64,000 nucleotides of DNA from Sipunculus nudus (Eukaryota; Annelida; Sipuncula; Golfingiida; Sipunculidae): NCBI GenBank assembly GCA_026874595.1, contig CM049311.1:16211676-16275675 (forward strand). Direction: 5' to 3'. Positions 1 through 12,900 of this stretch are shown here, one piece after another (positions within the stretch are counted from its first letter, which is position 1; every line of letters starts with the position of its first letter). The notes beneath the pieces were generated by a model. It saw nothing but the letters and a program-made list of their open reading frames with translations. It ran no database searches and was not told where the DNA came from. The position numbers and the translations under genes are program-made.

Positions 1-991
1 TGCAGGTATTATGTTTGTAAAGAAATCACGTTACCGCATAAGGGTAGATCATGAATAGAATATTTTCTGTCTACCAATTTTTGCCTCCATGTACCTTATA
101 CAGACTTGAAATAAGAATTGTTGATACTTGCATTTAGCAGACAAATGAAACATTACATTCTACTGATCGAACTGCTTATTAGCCATTGAGTGTGAACTGT
201 AAGGCTTCTATGCTCTCTATTTTCTTGTTAAACGGATTTTAAAAAAAATTGAAATTTGAATAAAATGTAGTGGAAGTATTTCTCGGATATACTAGTCATG
301 ACGTGGTTTCCCCTACGAGTTTGCTAGTACATTATTAATGGCTGACAACGCTCACGAGCACGAAAAGGGTAACCGAGACTCGTCAGGACCGAATATTCTA
401 TTCTGCGGAAAGTGAAGTCAAATTCAATTTGAATTATGAGGTCTATCAGGATATCGACCGCAGGGGTTTTTTGAATAATTGCCTGCTGCCCTGTCCGGAG
501 TTATATTTATATATGCTTTCTTTATTTGAAATAGGGATTGAAACTGTTTTGTTTTTGCAGGCTAGGAATAACGGAATAATTGTTATATGAATGAGATTAA
601 AGATACTCTCAATTGCGGAGTGCTTCTACTTGAAACTGGGATGGTCTCTTGTATTCTTTTGAAAGCACTGGGAATGAATGTTTATTATTTTACGAGTGAT
701 TATGGGGACATTTAGTTCGAAAAATTACTGAATATTATACGCAAGGCAAGGGATAGATGACTGTCTCAGGTCTAAATTCCAATATGATGCTGTGGATTGT
801 GTCCCTGAACTGATCATCTAAAAATAAAAGAAAGTTAAAAAAATATACATTCTACAACCGCCTTGCCCCGAAATCCATGCCCTTTTTCACGGTTGAAGTT
901 AGGAAAAAATGTGAAGTTAGAAGGGTCATATCTATCAAATAAAAGACTCACTTTTTGCATGAAAGGGGATTACAAATTTATTATATTTCAG
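1..991. other. Left-edge intron sequence without a supported exon
   Basis: It starts at the acceptor of an F-type element whose reading frame stops early (TAG where other copies have TGG). It then runs through module backbone shared by all units, including the cryptic acceptor-like site ending at 560, to the A exon at 992. AATAAA strings occur near 258 and 822 but follow no supported exon. Confidence 0.7.
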
Positions 992-3900
992 TGGCTCCGA
1001 CGACAACTCCAGCTACCACCGTGGCTCCAACCACAACTCCAGCGACAACTGGTAAGCATAGTACAAGGCGAATTGGACCGATGGGACGTGACAACAATTT
1101 TCTATTTTGAATAAAAAAACTATTGTCTAAAATTGTTTCAAACAAAAAAACATTCCGGATTCGTAACACCACTTTATTTAAAAAGGTGTTCCCTGTTTCA
1201 TGCAGGGATTTTGTTTGTAAAGAAATCAAGTTACCGCATAAGGGTGGAACACGAATGGAATATTTTCTGTCTACCAATTTTTGTCTCCATGTACCTTATT
1301 TAGACTTGAATTAGGAATTCTTGACACTTGCATTTAGCAGACAAATGGAGCATTACATTCTACTGATCCAACTGCTTATTAGCCATTAAGTTTGAACTGT
1401 AAGGCTTCTATGCATCTATTGTCTTGTTAAACGGATTTAATGTTGTTTTCGGGGAACAAGTAGGAAAAACGAATTAGAGATACCATAACTTTAAGGGATT
1501 TACTTCAAATGTTTTCAATCAAACATTTTTGTATGTATATTATTCTTCAGTGGCTCCAACGACTACTCCGGCCACCACCGTTGCTCCAACCACACCTGCA
1601 GCAACAACAGGTAAGCAGGATTCATGACTCATTTAGGTATTAACTAATTACACTTTGATCAATGCCAATTGCAGGTTCCTCCACTAAGAGAAAAAAAAAA
1701 TAGAATCAGATAGAATCTCAGATAGTTTCGAAATCAATTTAACCTTTGACGCTACCGGGAACAAAACGTCCCTTCTGTGTCATGCGAATGTTATATTAGA
1801 TACAAATGATATAGGTAAACCCGAAAGAGCAAAAGTCGAGTGTTTACGTATTTTCAATATTTGATGCCTGTTTCTTTTCGGCGTTCTTTGTATGAATTTT
1901 GGACGTGAAATGTAGTTGATTCCGTTTAGCATCAACCATGTGAAATTAGCGAATGAAGGAATTCGGTTCTATGACTACATATCGATACATAGATTTAGAA
2001 CGGGTGACTTTGTATGCTGTTTACTTTTCGATCTTACAATGTTTTTTCTTACAGTGCTGATAGATCCTGTATAATTGGAACAAAAATTTTTTTTCTCTCC
2101 ACATCGTTTAACTTGTATCTTATCGAATTCCCCTTCTGATTTTACAACACGCATCACCTTTAAGCTCCTCTATGAAAGGTTTTCTTCTTTTCTTCGATCA
2201 TATTTCATTTAGCTGAATTGTATATTATTTTAACATGCGCCCAAAACAGTACCCTACTTCTGCGTTTGGGTTAAGCTTGGCAAGCTAGTATTGAGAAAGA
2301 TGGACATGATCGTCCAGCGGAATCTCTTGGGTGCAGAAAGTGAAATAATGATGCATTTTATGCGCTCAGGTTTTCCTGATCATTAAAATCCCTTACAGTA
2401 AAAAAATGGAAATTTTAATCAAATGTAGTGGAAGAATTGCTTGGATATACTAGTCCTGCTTTGGTTTCCCCTGAGACTATGCCAGTAAATTAATAATGGC
2501 TGACAACGATCGCGAGCACGAAAAGGGGTACCGAGGCACGTCAGGACCGAATATTCTATTATGGGGAAAAAGAAGTCAAAGGCAATTTAAAACATAAGGT
2601 CTATAATTAATTAGTTCATTATTGTGTTTGGCCAAAGATAATTTTACGGATATTTTGCTTTAGTGATCCCGATGACAACACTAGCCACAAACGTGGCTCC
2701 AACACACAACTCCAGTAACATCCGGTAAGCAAGATAGTGTCGTATTAAGGTTTAATTGATTAATCTCTGATTACGACCCATGTTCTAGACAACTTGGTCT
2801 TCACCTTATTGAACACTTTTCAGCATGATTTTTTGTAATTAGTTTCAAACGGAAAGTAAAATCGGGTCCGTTCCCATACCGGAGTTTTAGCGGTCTGTCC
2901 TTTTTCATGCGAAGGTTGTGTTTGATGGTTAATCAGAAATCGATCGCATCGGTCTTTATAATAATTGCCAGCTGCCCTGTCCGGAGCTATATAACTGCTT
3001 TCTTTATTTAAAATGTGAATGGAATCTGTTTTGTTTTTGCAGGCTAGGAATACAGAAATATTTCTTATATAAATGAGATTATCGATACTCACAATGCGGA
3101 GTGCTTCTACTTGAAACTGGGATGGTCTCTTGTATCCTTTAGAAAGCAATGGGAATGAATGTAAATTTTAAATGTTGACAACACTTTTCTAATTTGAAAA
3201 AAAACTATTGTCTAAAACTGTTTCAAACAAAAAACATTCCGTATTCGTTACCCCTCTTGATTTAAAAAGGTGTTCCCTCTTTCATGCAGGTATTATGTTT
3301 GTAAAGAAATCACGTTACCGCATAAGGGTAGATCATGAATAGAATATTTTCTGTCTACCAATTTTTGCCTCCATGTACCTTATACAGACTTGAAATAAGA
3401 ATTGTTGATACTTGCATTTAGCAGACAAATGAAACATTACATTCTACTGATCGAACTGCTTATTAGCCATTGAGTGTGAACTGTAAGGCTTCTATGCTCT
3501 CTATTTTCTTGTTAAACGGATTTTAAAAAAAAATGAAATTTGAATAAAATGTAGTGGAAGTATTTCTCGGATATACTAGTCATGACGTGGTTTCCCCTAC
3601 GAGTTTGCTAGTACATTATTAATGGCTGACAACGCTCACGAGCACGAAAAGGGTAACCGAGACTCGTCAGGACCGAATATTCTATTCTGCGGAAAGTGAA
3701 GTCAAATTCAATTTGAATTATGAGGTCTATCAGGATATCGACCGCAGGGGTTTTTTGAATAATTGCCTGCTGCCCTGTCCGGAGTTATATTTATATATGC
3801 TTTCTTTATTTGAAATAGGGATTGAAACTGTTTTGTTTTTGCAGGCTAGGAATAACGGAATAATTGTTATATGAATGAGATTAAAGATACTCTCAATTGC

Positions 3901-6900
3901 GGAGTGCTTCTACTTGAAACTGGGATGGTCTCTTGTATTCTTTTGAAAGCACTGGGAATGAATGTTTATTATTTTACGAGTGATTATGGGGACATTTAGT
4001 TCGAAAAATTACTGAATATTATACGCAAGGCAAGGGATAGATGACTGTCTCAGGTCTAAATTCCAATATGATGCTGTGGATTGTGTCCCTGAACTGATCA
4101 TCTAAAAATAAAAGAAAGTTAAAAAAATATACATTCTACAACCGCCTTGCCCCGAAATCCATGCCCTTTTTCACGGTTGAAGTTAGGAAAAAATGTGAAG
4201 TTAGAAGGGTCATATCTATCAAATAAAAGACTCACTTTTTGCATGAAAGGGGATTACAAATTTATTATATTTCAGTGGCTCCGACGACAACTCCAGCTAC
4301 CACCGTGGCTCCAACCACAACTCCAGCGACAACTGGTAAGCATAGTACAAGGCGAATTGGACCGATGGGACGTGACAACAATTTTCTATTTTGAATAAAA
4401 AAACTATTGTCTAAAATTGTTTCAAACAAAAAAACATTCCGGATTCGTAACACCACTTTATTTAAAAAGGTGTTCCCTGTTTCATGCAGGGATTTTGTTT
4501 GTAAAGAAATCAAGTTACCGCATAAGGGTGGAACACGAATGGAATATTTTCTGTCTACCAATTTTTGTCTCCATGTACCTTATTTAGACTTGAATTAGGA
4601 ATTCTTGACACTTGCATTTAGCAGACAAATGGAGCATTATATTCTACTGATCCAACTGCTTATTAGCCATTAAGTTTGAACTGTAAGGCTTCTATGCATC
4701 TATTGTCTTGTTAAACGGATTTAATGTTGTTTTCGGGGAACAAGTAGGAAAAACGAATTAGAGATACCATAACTTTAAGGGATTTACTTCAAATGTTTTC
4801 AATCAAACATTTTTTATGTATATTATTCTTCAGTGGCCCCAACGACTACTCCGGCCACCACCGTTGCTCCAACCGCACCTGCAGCAACAACAGGTAAGCA
4901 GGATTCATGACTCATTTAGGTATTAACTAATTACACTTTGATCAATGCCAATTGCAGGTTCCTCCACTAAGAGAAAAAAAATAGAATCAGATAGAATCTC
5001 AGATAGTTTCGAAATCTATCTAACCTTTGACGCTACCTGGAACAAAACGTCCCTTCTGTGTCATGCGAATGTTATATTAGATACAAATGATATAGGTAAA
5101 CCCGAAAGAGCAAAGGTCGAGTGTTTACGTGTTTTCAATATTTGATGCTTGTTTCTTTTCGGAGTTCTTTGTATGAATTTTGGACGTGAAATGTAGTTGA
5201 TTCCGTTTAGCATCAACCATGTGAAATTAGCGAATGAAGGAATTCGGTTCTATGACTACATATCGATACATAGATTTAGAACGGGTGACTTTGTATGCTG
5301 TTTACTTTTCGATCTTACAATGTTTTTTCTTACAGTGCTGATAGATACTGTATAATTGGAACAACAAGTTTTTTTCTCTCCACATCGTTTTACTTGTATC
5401 AAATCTGAATTCCCCTTCTGAATTTACAACACGCATCACCGTTAAGCTCCTCTATGAAAGGTTTTCTTCTTTTCTTCGATCATATTTCATTTAGCTGAAT
5501 TGTATATTATTTTAACATGCGCCCAAAACAGTACCCTACTTCTGTGTTTGGGTTGAGCTTGGCTAGCTAGTATTGAGAAAGTTGACATGATCGTCCAGCG
5601 GAATCTCTTGGGTGCAGAAAGTGAAATAATGATGCATTTTATGCGCTCAGGTTTTCCTGATCATTAAAATCCCTTACAGTAAAAAAATGGAAATTTTAAT
5701 CAAATGTAGTGGAAGAATTGCTTGGATATACTGGTCCTGGCTTGGTTTCCCCTGACACTATGCCAGTAAATTAATAATGGCTGACAACGATTGCGAGCAC
5801 GAAAAGGGGTATCGAGGCTCGTCAAGACCGAATATTCTATTCTGGGGAAAAAGAAGTCAAAGGCAATTAAAACATAAGGTCTATAATTAATTAGTTCATT
5901 ATTGTTTTTGGCCAAAGATAATTTTACGGATATTTTGCTTTAGTGATCCCGAGGACAACACTAGCCACAAACGTGGCTCCAACACACAACTCCAGTAACA
6001 TCCGGCAAGCAAGATAGTGTCGTATTAAGGTTTAATTGATTAATCTCTGATTACGACCCATGTTCTAGACAACTTGGTCTTCACCTTATTGAACACTTTT
6101 CAGCATGATTTTTTGTAATTAGTTTCAAACGGAAAGTAAAATCGGGTCCGTTCCCATACCGGAGTTTTAGCGGTCTGTACTTTTTCATGCGAAGGTTGTG
6201 TTTGATGGTTAATCAGAAATCGATCGCATCGGTCTTTATAATAATTGCCAGCTGCCCTGTCCGGAGCTATATAACTGCTTTCTTTATTTAAAATGTGAAT
6301 GGAATCTGTTTTGTTTTTGCAGGCTAGGAATACAGAAATATTTCTTATATAAATGAGATTATCGATACTCACAATGCGGAGTGCTTCTACTTGAAACTGG
6401 GATGGTCTCTTGTATCCTTTAGAAAGCAATGGGAATGAATGTAAATTTTAAATGTTGACAACACTTTTCTAATTTGAAAAAAAACTATTGTCTAAAACTG
6501 TTTCAAACAAAAAACATTCCGTATTCGTTACCCCTCTTGATTTAAAAAGGTGTTCCCTCTTTCATGCAGGTATTATGTTTGTAAAGAAATCACGTTACCG
6601 CATAAGGGTAGATCATGAATAGAATATTTTCTGTCTACCAATTTTTGCCTCCATGTACCTTATACGGACTTGAAATAAGAATTGTTGATACTTGCATTTA
6701 GCAGACAAGTGAAACATTACATTCTACTGATCGAACTGCTTATTAGCCATTAAGTGTGAACTGTAAGGCTTCTATGCTCTCTATTTTCTTGTTAAACGGA
6801 TTTTAAAAAAAATTGAAATTTGAATAAAATGTAGTGGAAGTATTTCTCGGATATACTAGTCATGACGTGGTTTCCCCTACGAGTTTGCTAGTACATTATT

Positions 6901-9900
6901 AATGGCTGACAACGCTCACGAGCACGAAAAGGGTAACCGAGACTCGTCAGCACCGAATATTCTATTCTGCGGAAAGTGAAGTCAAATTCAATTTGAATTA
7001 TGAGGTCTATCAGGATATCGACCGCAGGGGTTTTTTGAATAATTGCCTGCTGCCCTGTCCGGAGTTATATTTATATATGCTTTCTTTATTTGAAATAGGG
7101 ATTGAAACTGTTTTGTTTTTGCAGGCTAGGAATAACGGAATAATTGTTATATGAATGAGATTAAAGATACTCTCAATTGCGGAGTGCTTCTACTTGAAAC
7201 TGGGATGTTCTCTTGTATTCTTTTGAAAGCACTGGGAATGAATGTTTATTATTTTACGAGTGATTATGGGGACATTTAGTTCGAAAAATTACTGAATATT
7301 ATACGCAAGGCAAGGGATAGATGACTGTCTCAGGTCTAAATTCCAATATGATGCTGTGGATTGTGTCCCTGAACTGATCATCTAAAAATAAAAGAAAGTT
7401 AAAAAAATATACATTCTACAACCGCCTTGCCCCGAAATCCATGCCCTTTTTCACGGTTGAAGTTAGGAAAAAATGTGAAGTTAGAAGGGTCATATCTATC
7501 AAATAAAAGACTCACTTTTTGCATGAAAGGGGATTACAAATTTATTATATTTCAGTGGCTCCGACGACAACTCCAGCTACCACCGTGGCTCCAACCACAA
7601 CTCCAGCGACAACTGGTAAGCATAGTACAAGGCGAATTGGACCGATGGGACGTGACAACAATTTTCTATTTTGAATAAAAAAACTATTGTCTAAAATTGT
7701 TTCAAACAAAAAAACATTCCGGATTCGTAACACCACTTTATTTAAAAAGGTGTTCCCTGTTTCATGCAGGGATTTTGTTTGTAAAGAAATCAAGTTACCG
7801 CATAAGGGTGGAACACGAATGGAATATTTTCTGTCTACCAATTTTTGTCTCCATGTACCTTATTTAGACTTGAATTAGGAATTCTTGACACTTGCATTTA
7901 GCAGACAAATGGAGCATTACATTCTACTGATCCAACTGCTTATTAGCCATTAAGTTTGAACTGTAAGGCTTCTATGCATCTATTGTCTTGTTAAACGGAT
8001 TTAATGTTGTTTTCGGGGAACAAGTAGGAAAAACGAATTAGAGATACCATAACTTTAAGGGATTTACTTCAAATGTTTTCAATCAAACATTTTTGTATGT
8101 ATATTATTCTTCAGTGGCCCCAACGACTACTCCGGCCACCACCGTTGCTCCAACCACACCTGCAGCAACAACAGGTAAGCAGGATTCATGACTCATTTAG
8201 GTATTAACTAATTACACTTTGATCAATGCCAATTGCAGGTTCCTCCACTAAGAGAAAAAAAATAGAATCAGATACAATCTCAGATAGTTTCGAAATCTAT
8301 CTAACCTTTGACGCTACCTGGAACAAAACGTCCCTTCTGTGTCATGCGAATGTTATATTAGATACAAATGATATAGGTAAACCCGAAAGAGCAAAGGTCG
8401 AGTGTTTACGTGTTTTCAATATTTGATGCTTGTTTCTTTTCGGAGTTCTTTGTATGAATTTTGGACGTGAAATGTAGTTGATTCCGTTTAGCATCAACCA
8501 TGTGAAATTAGCGAATGAAGGAATTCGGTTCTATGACTACATATCGATACATAGATTTAGAACGGGTGACTTTGTATGCTGTTTACTTTTCGATCTTACA
8601 ATGTTTTTTCTTACAGTGCTGATAGATCCTGTATAATTGGAACAAAAATTTTTTTTCTCTCCACATCGTTTTACTTGTATCAAATCTGAATTCCCCTTCT
8701 GAATTTACAACACGCATCACCGTTAAGCTCCTCAATGAAAGGTTTTCTTCTTTTCTTCGATCATATTTCATTTAGCTGAATTGTATATTATTTTAACATG
8801 CGCCCAAAACAGTACCCTACTTCTGTGTTTGGGTTAAGCTTGGCTAGCTAGTATTGAGAAAGTTGACATGATCGTCCAGCGGAATCTCTTGGGTGCAGAA
8901 AGTGAAATAATGATGCATTTTATGCGCTCAGGTATTCCTGATCATTAAAATCCCTTACAGTAAAAAAATGGAAATTTTAATCAAATGTAGTGGAAGAATT
9001 GCTTGGATATACTGGTCCTGCCTTGGTTTCCCCTGACACTATGCCAGTAAATTAATAATGGCTGACAACGATTGCGAGCACGAAAAGGGGTATCGAGGCT
9101 CGTCAAGACCGAATATTCTATTCTGCAGAAAAAGAAGTCAAAGGCAATTAAAACATAAGGTCTATAATTAATTAGTTCATTATTGTTTTTGGCCAAAGAT
9201 AATTTTACGGATATTTTGCTTTAGTGATCCCGAGGACAACACTAGCCACAAACGTGGCTCCAACACACAACTCCAGTAACATCCGGCAAGCAAGATAGTG
9301 TCGTATTAAGGTTTAATTTATTAATCTCTGATTACAACCCATGTTCTAGACAACTTGGTCTTCACCTTATTGAACACTTTTCGGCATGTTTTTTGTAATT
9401 AGTTTCAAACGGAAAGTAAAATCAGGTCCGTTCCCATACCGGAGTTTTAGCGGTCTGTCCTTTTTCATGAGAAGTTTGTGTTTGTAGAGTATTATGATGG
9501 TTAATCAGAAATCGATCGCATGGGTCTTTAGAATAATTGCCAGCTGCCCTGTCCGGAACTATATAACTGCTTTCTTTATTTAAAATGTGAATGGAATCTG
9601 TTTTGTTTTTGCAGGCTAGGAATACAGAAATATTTCTTATATAAATGAGATTATCGATACTCACAATGCGGAGTGCTTCTACTTCAAACTGGGATGGTCT
9701 CTTGTATCCTTTAGAAAGCAATGGGAATTAATGTAAATTTTAAATGTTGACAACACTTTTCTAATTTGAAAAAAAACTATTGTCTAAAACTGTTTCAAAC
9801 AAAAAACATTCCGTATTCGTTACCCCTCTTGATTTAAAAAGGTGTTCCCTCTTTCATGCAGGTATTATGTTTGTAAAGAAATCACGTTACCGCATAAGGG

Positions 9901-12900
9901 TAGATCATGAATAGAATATTTTCTGTCTACCAATTTTTGCCTCCATGTACCTTATACAGACTTGAAATAAGAATTGTTGATACTTGCATTTAGCAGACAA
10001 ATGAAACATTACATTCTACTGATCGAACTGCTTATTAGCCATTAAGTGTGAACTGTAAGGCTTCTATGCTCTCTATTTTCTTGTTAAACGGATTTTAAAA
10101 AAAAATGAAATTTGAATAAAATGTAGTGGAAGTATTTCTCGGATATACTAGTCATGACGTGGTTTCCCCTACGAGTTTGCTAGTACATTATTAATGGCTG
10201 ACAACGCTCACGAGCACGAAAAGGGTAACCGAGACTCGTCAGCACCGAATATTCTATTCTGCGGAAAGTGAAGTCAAATTCAATTTGAATTATGAGGTCT
10301 ATCAGGATATCGACCGCAGGGGTTTTTTGAATAATTGCCTGCTGCCCTGTCCGGAGTTATATTTATATATGCTTTCTTTATTTGAAATAGGGATTGAAAC
10401 TGTTTTGTTTTTGCAGGCTAGGAATAACGGAATAATTGTTATATGAATGAGATTAAAGATACTCTCAATTGCGGAGTGCTTCTACTTGAAACTGGGATGG
10501 TCTCTTGTATTCTTTTGAAAGCACTGGGAATGAATGTTTATTATTTTACGAGTGATTATGGGGACATTTAGTTCGAAAAATTACTGAATATTATACGCAA
10601 GGCAAGGGATAGATGACTGTCTCAGGTCTAAATTCCAATATGATGCTGTGGATTGTGTCCCTGAACTGATCATCTAAAAATAAAAGAAAGTTAAAAAAAT
10701 ATACATTCTACAACCGCCTTGCCCCGAAATCCATGCCCTTTTTCACGGTTGAAGTTAGGAAAAAATGTGAAGTTAGAAGGGTCATATCTATCAAATAAAA
10801 GACTCACTTTTTGCATGAAAGGGGATTACAAATTTATTATATTTCAGTGGCTCCGACGACAACTCCAGCTACCACCGTGGCTCCAACCACAACTCCAGCG
10901 ACAACTGGTAAGCATAGTACAAGGCGAATTGGACCGATGGGACGTGACAACAATTTTCTATTTTGAATAAAAAAACTATTGTCTAAAATTGTTTCAAACA
11001 AAAAAACATTCCGGATTCGTAACACCACTTTATTTAAAAAGGTGTTCCCTGTTTCATGCAGGGATTTTGTTTGTAAAGAAATCAAGTTACCGCATAAGGG
11101 TGGAACACGAATGGAATATTTTCTGTCTACCAATTTTTGTCTCCATGTACCTTATTTAGACTTGAATTAGGAATTCTTGACACTTGCATTTAGCAGACAA
11201 ATGGAGCATTACATTCTACTGATCCAACTGCTTATTAGCCATTAAGTTTGAACTGTAAGGCTTCTATGCATCTATTGTCTTGTTAAACGGATTTAATGTT
11301 GTTTTCGGGGAACAAGTAGGAAAAACGAATTAGAGATACCATAAATTTAAGGGATTTACTTCAAATGTTTTCAATCAAACATTTTTGTATGTATATTATT
11401 CTTCAGTGGCCCCAACGACTACTCCGGCCACCACCGTTGCTCCAACCACACCTGCAGCAACAACAGGTAAGCAGGATTCATGACTCATTTAGGTATTAAC
11501 TAATTACACTTTGATCAATGCCAATTGCAGGTTCCTCCACTAAGAGAAAAAAAATAGAATCAGATACAATCTCAGATAGTTTCGAAATCTATCTAACCTT
11601 TGACGCTACCTGGAACAAAACGTCCCTTCTGTGTCATGCGAATGTTATATTAGATACAAATGATATAGGTAAACCCGAAAGAGCAAAGGTCGAGTGTTTA
11701 CGTGTTTTCAATATTTGATGCTTGTTTCTTTTCGGAGTTCTTTGTATGAATTTTGGACGTGAAATGTAGTTGATTCCGTTTAGCATCAACCATGTGAAAT
11801 TAGCGAATGAAGGAATTCGGTTCTATGACTACATATCGATACATAGATTTAGAACGGGTGACTTTGTATGCTGTTTACTTTTCGATCTTACAATGTTTTT
11901 TCTTACAGTGCTGATAGATCCTGTATAATTGGAACAAAAATTTTTTTTCTCTCCACATCGTTTTACTTGTATCAAATCTGAATTCCCCTTCTGAATTTAC
12001 AACACGCATCACCGTTAAGCTCCTCTATGAAAGGTTTTCTTCTTTTCTTCGATCATATTTCATTTAGCTGAATTGTATATTATTTTAACATGCGCCCAAA
12101 ACAGTACCCTACTTCTGTGTTTGGGTTAAGCTTGGCTAGCTAGTATTGAGAAAGTTGACATGATCGTCCAGCGGAATCTCTTGGGTGCAGAAAGTGAAAT
12201 AATGATGCATTTTATGCGCTCAGGTTTTCCTGATCATTAAAATCCCTTACAGTAAAAAAATGGAAATTTTATTCAAATGTAGTGGAAGAATTGCTTGGAT
12301 ATACTGGTCCTGCCTTGGTTTCCCATGACACTATGCCAGTAAATTAATAATGGCTGACAACGATTGCGAGCACGAAAAGGGGTATCGAGGCTCGTCAAGA
12401 CCGAATATTCTATTCTGGGGAAAAAGAAGTCAAAGGCAATTAAAACATTAGGTCTATAATTAATTAGTTCATTATTGTTTTTGGCCAAAGATAATTTTAC
12501 GGATATTTTGCTTTAGTGATCCCGAGGACAACACTAGCCACAAACGTGGCTCCAACACACAACTCCAGTAACATCCGGCAAGCAAGATAGTGTCGTATTA
12601 AGGTTTAATTTATTAATCTCTGATTACAACCCATGTTCTAGACAACTTGGTCTTCACCTTATTGAACACTTTTCGGCATGTTTTTTGTAATTAGTTTCAA
12701 AAGGAAAGTAAAATCAGGTCCGTTCCCATACCGGAGTTTTAGCGGTCTGTCCTTTTTCATGAGAAGTTTGTGTTTGTAGAGTATTATGATGGTTAATCAG
12801 AAATCGATCGCATGGGTCTTTAGAATAATTGCCAGCTGCCCTGTCCGGAACTATATAACTGCTTTCTTTATTTAAAATGTGAATGGAAGCTGTTTTGTTT

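Larger units (their letters stand above)
1..10847. repeat. 3.28-kb tandem repeat array (three full units plus a left partial)
   Basis: Unit starts taken at the A exon are 992, 4276, 7556 and 10848, giving periods of 3,284, 3,280 and 3,292 bp. Base 1 corresponds to base 3285, so the window opens inside an earlier unit. Each unit holds A, B, D and C, then a module whose A exon has been deleted. Copies differ by scattered substitutions and 1–10 bp indels. Confidence 0.95.

Noticed and set aside
551-570. Acceptor-like GTTTTTGCAG followed by GCTAGG in every module
   Set aside because: Good pyrimidine tract, but in phase 1 it gives an immediate TAG, and no consistent open segment or donor follows.
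258-830. AATAAA strings as polyadenylation signals
   Set aside because: They occur by chance in AT-rich introns, upstream of exons rather than after a supported stop codon.
863-1114. Plus-strand ORFs of 63–130 residues that start with Met in the intron before A and run through the exon
   Set aside because: They read A in a different frame from the one supported by splice phase and synonymous differences, and they cross the acceptor and donor.
981-1277. Minus-strand 98-residue ORF rich in Val, Ala and Gly (VAGVVVGAT repeats), recurring after every A
   Set aside because: It is the antisense reading of exon A plus intron. It has no splice sites or start context on that strand, and its ends shift between copies.
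2820-3149. Minus-strand ORF of 99–109 residues recurring near every C (starting MLSKG)
   Set aside because: It lies in intron backbone, changes length by frameshift between copies, and its homologous region in A-only modules is not open. No supporting splice or start signals.
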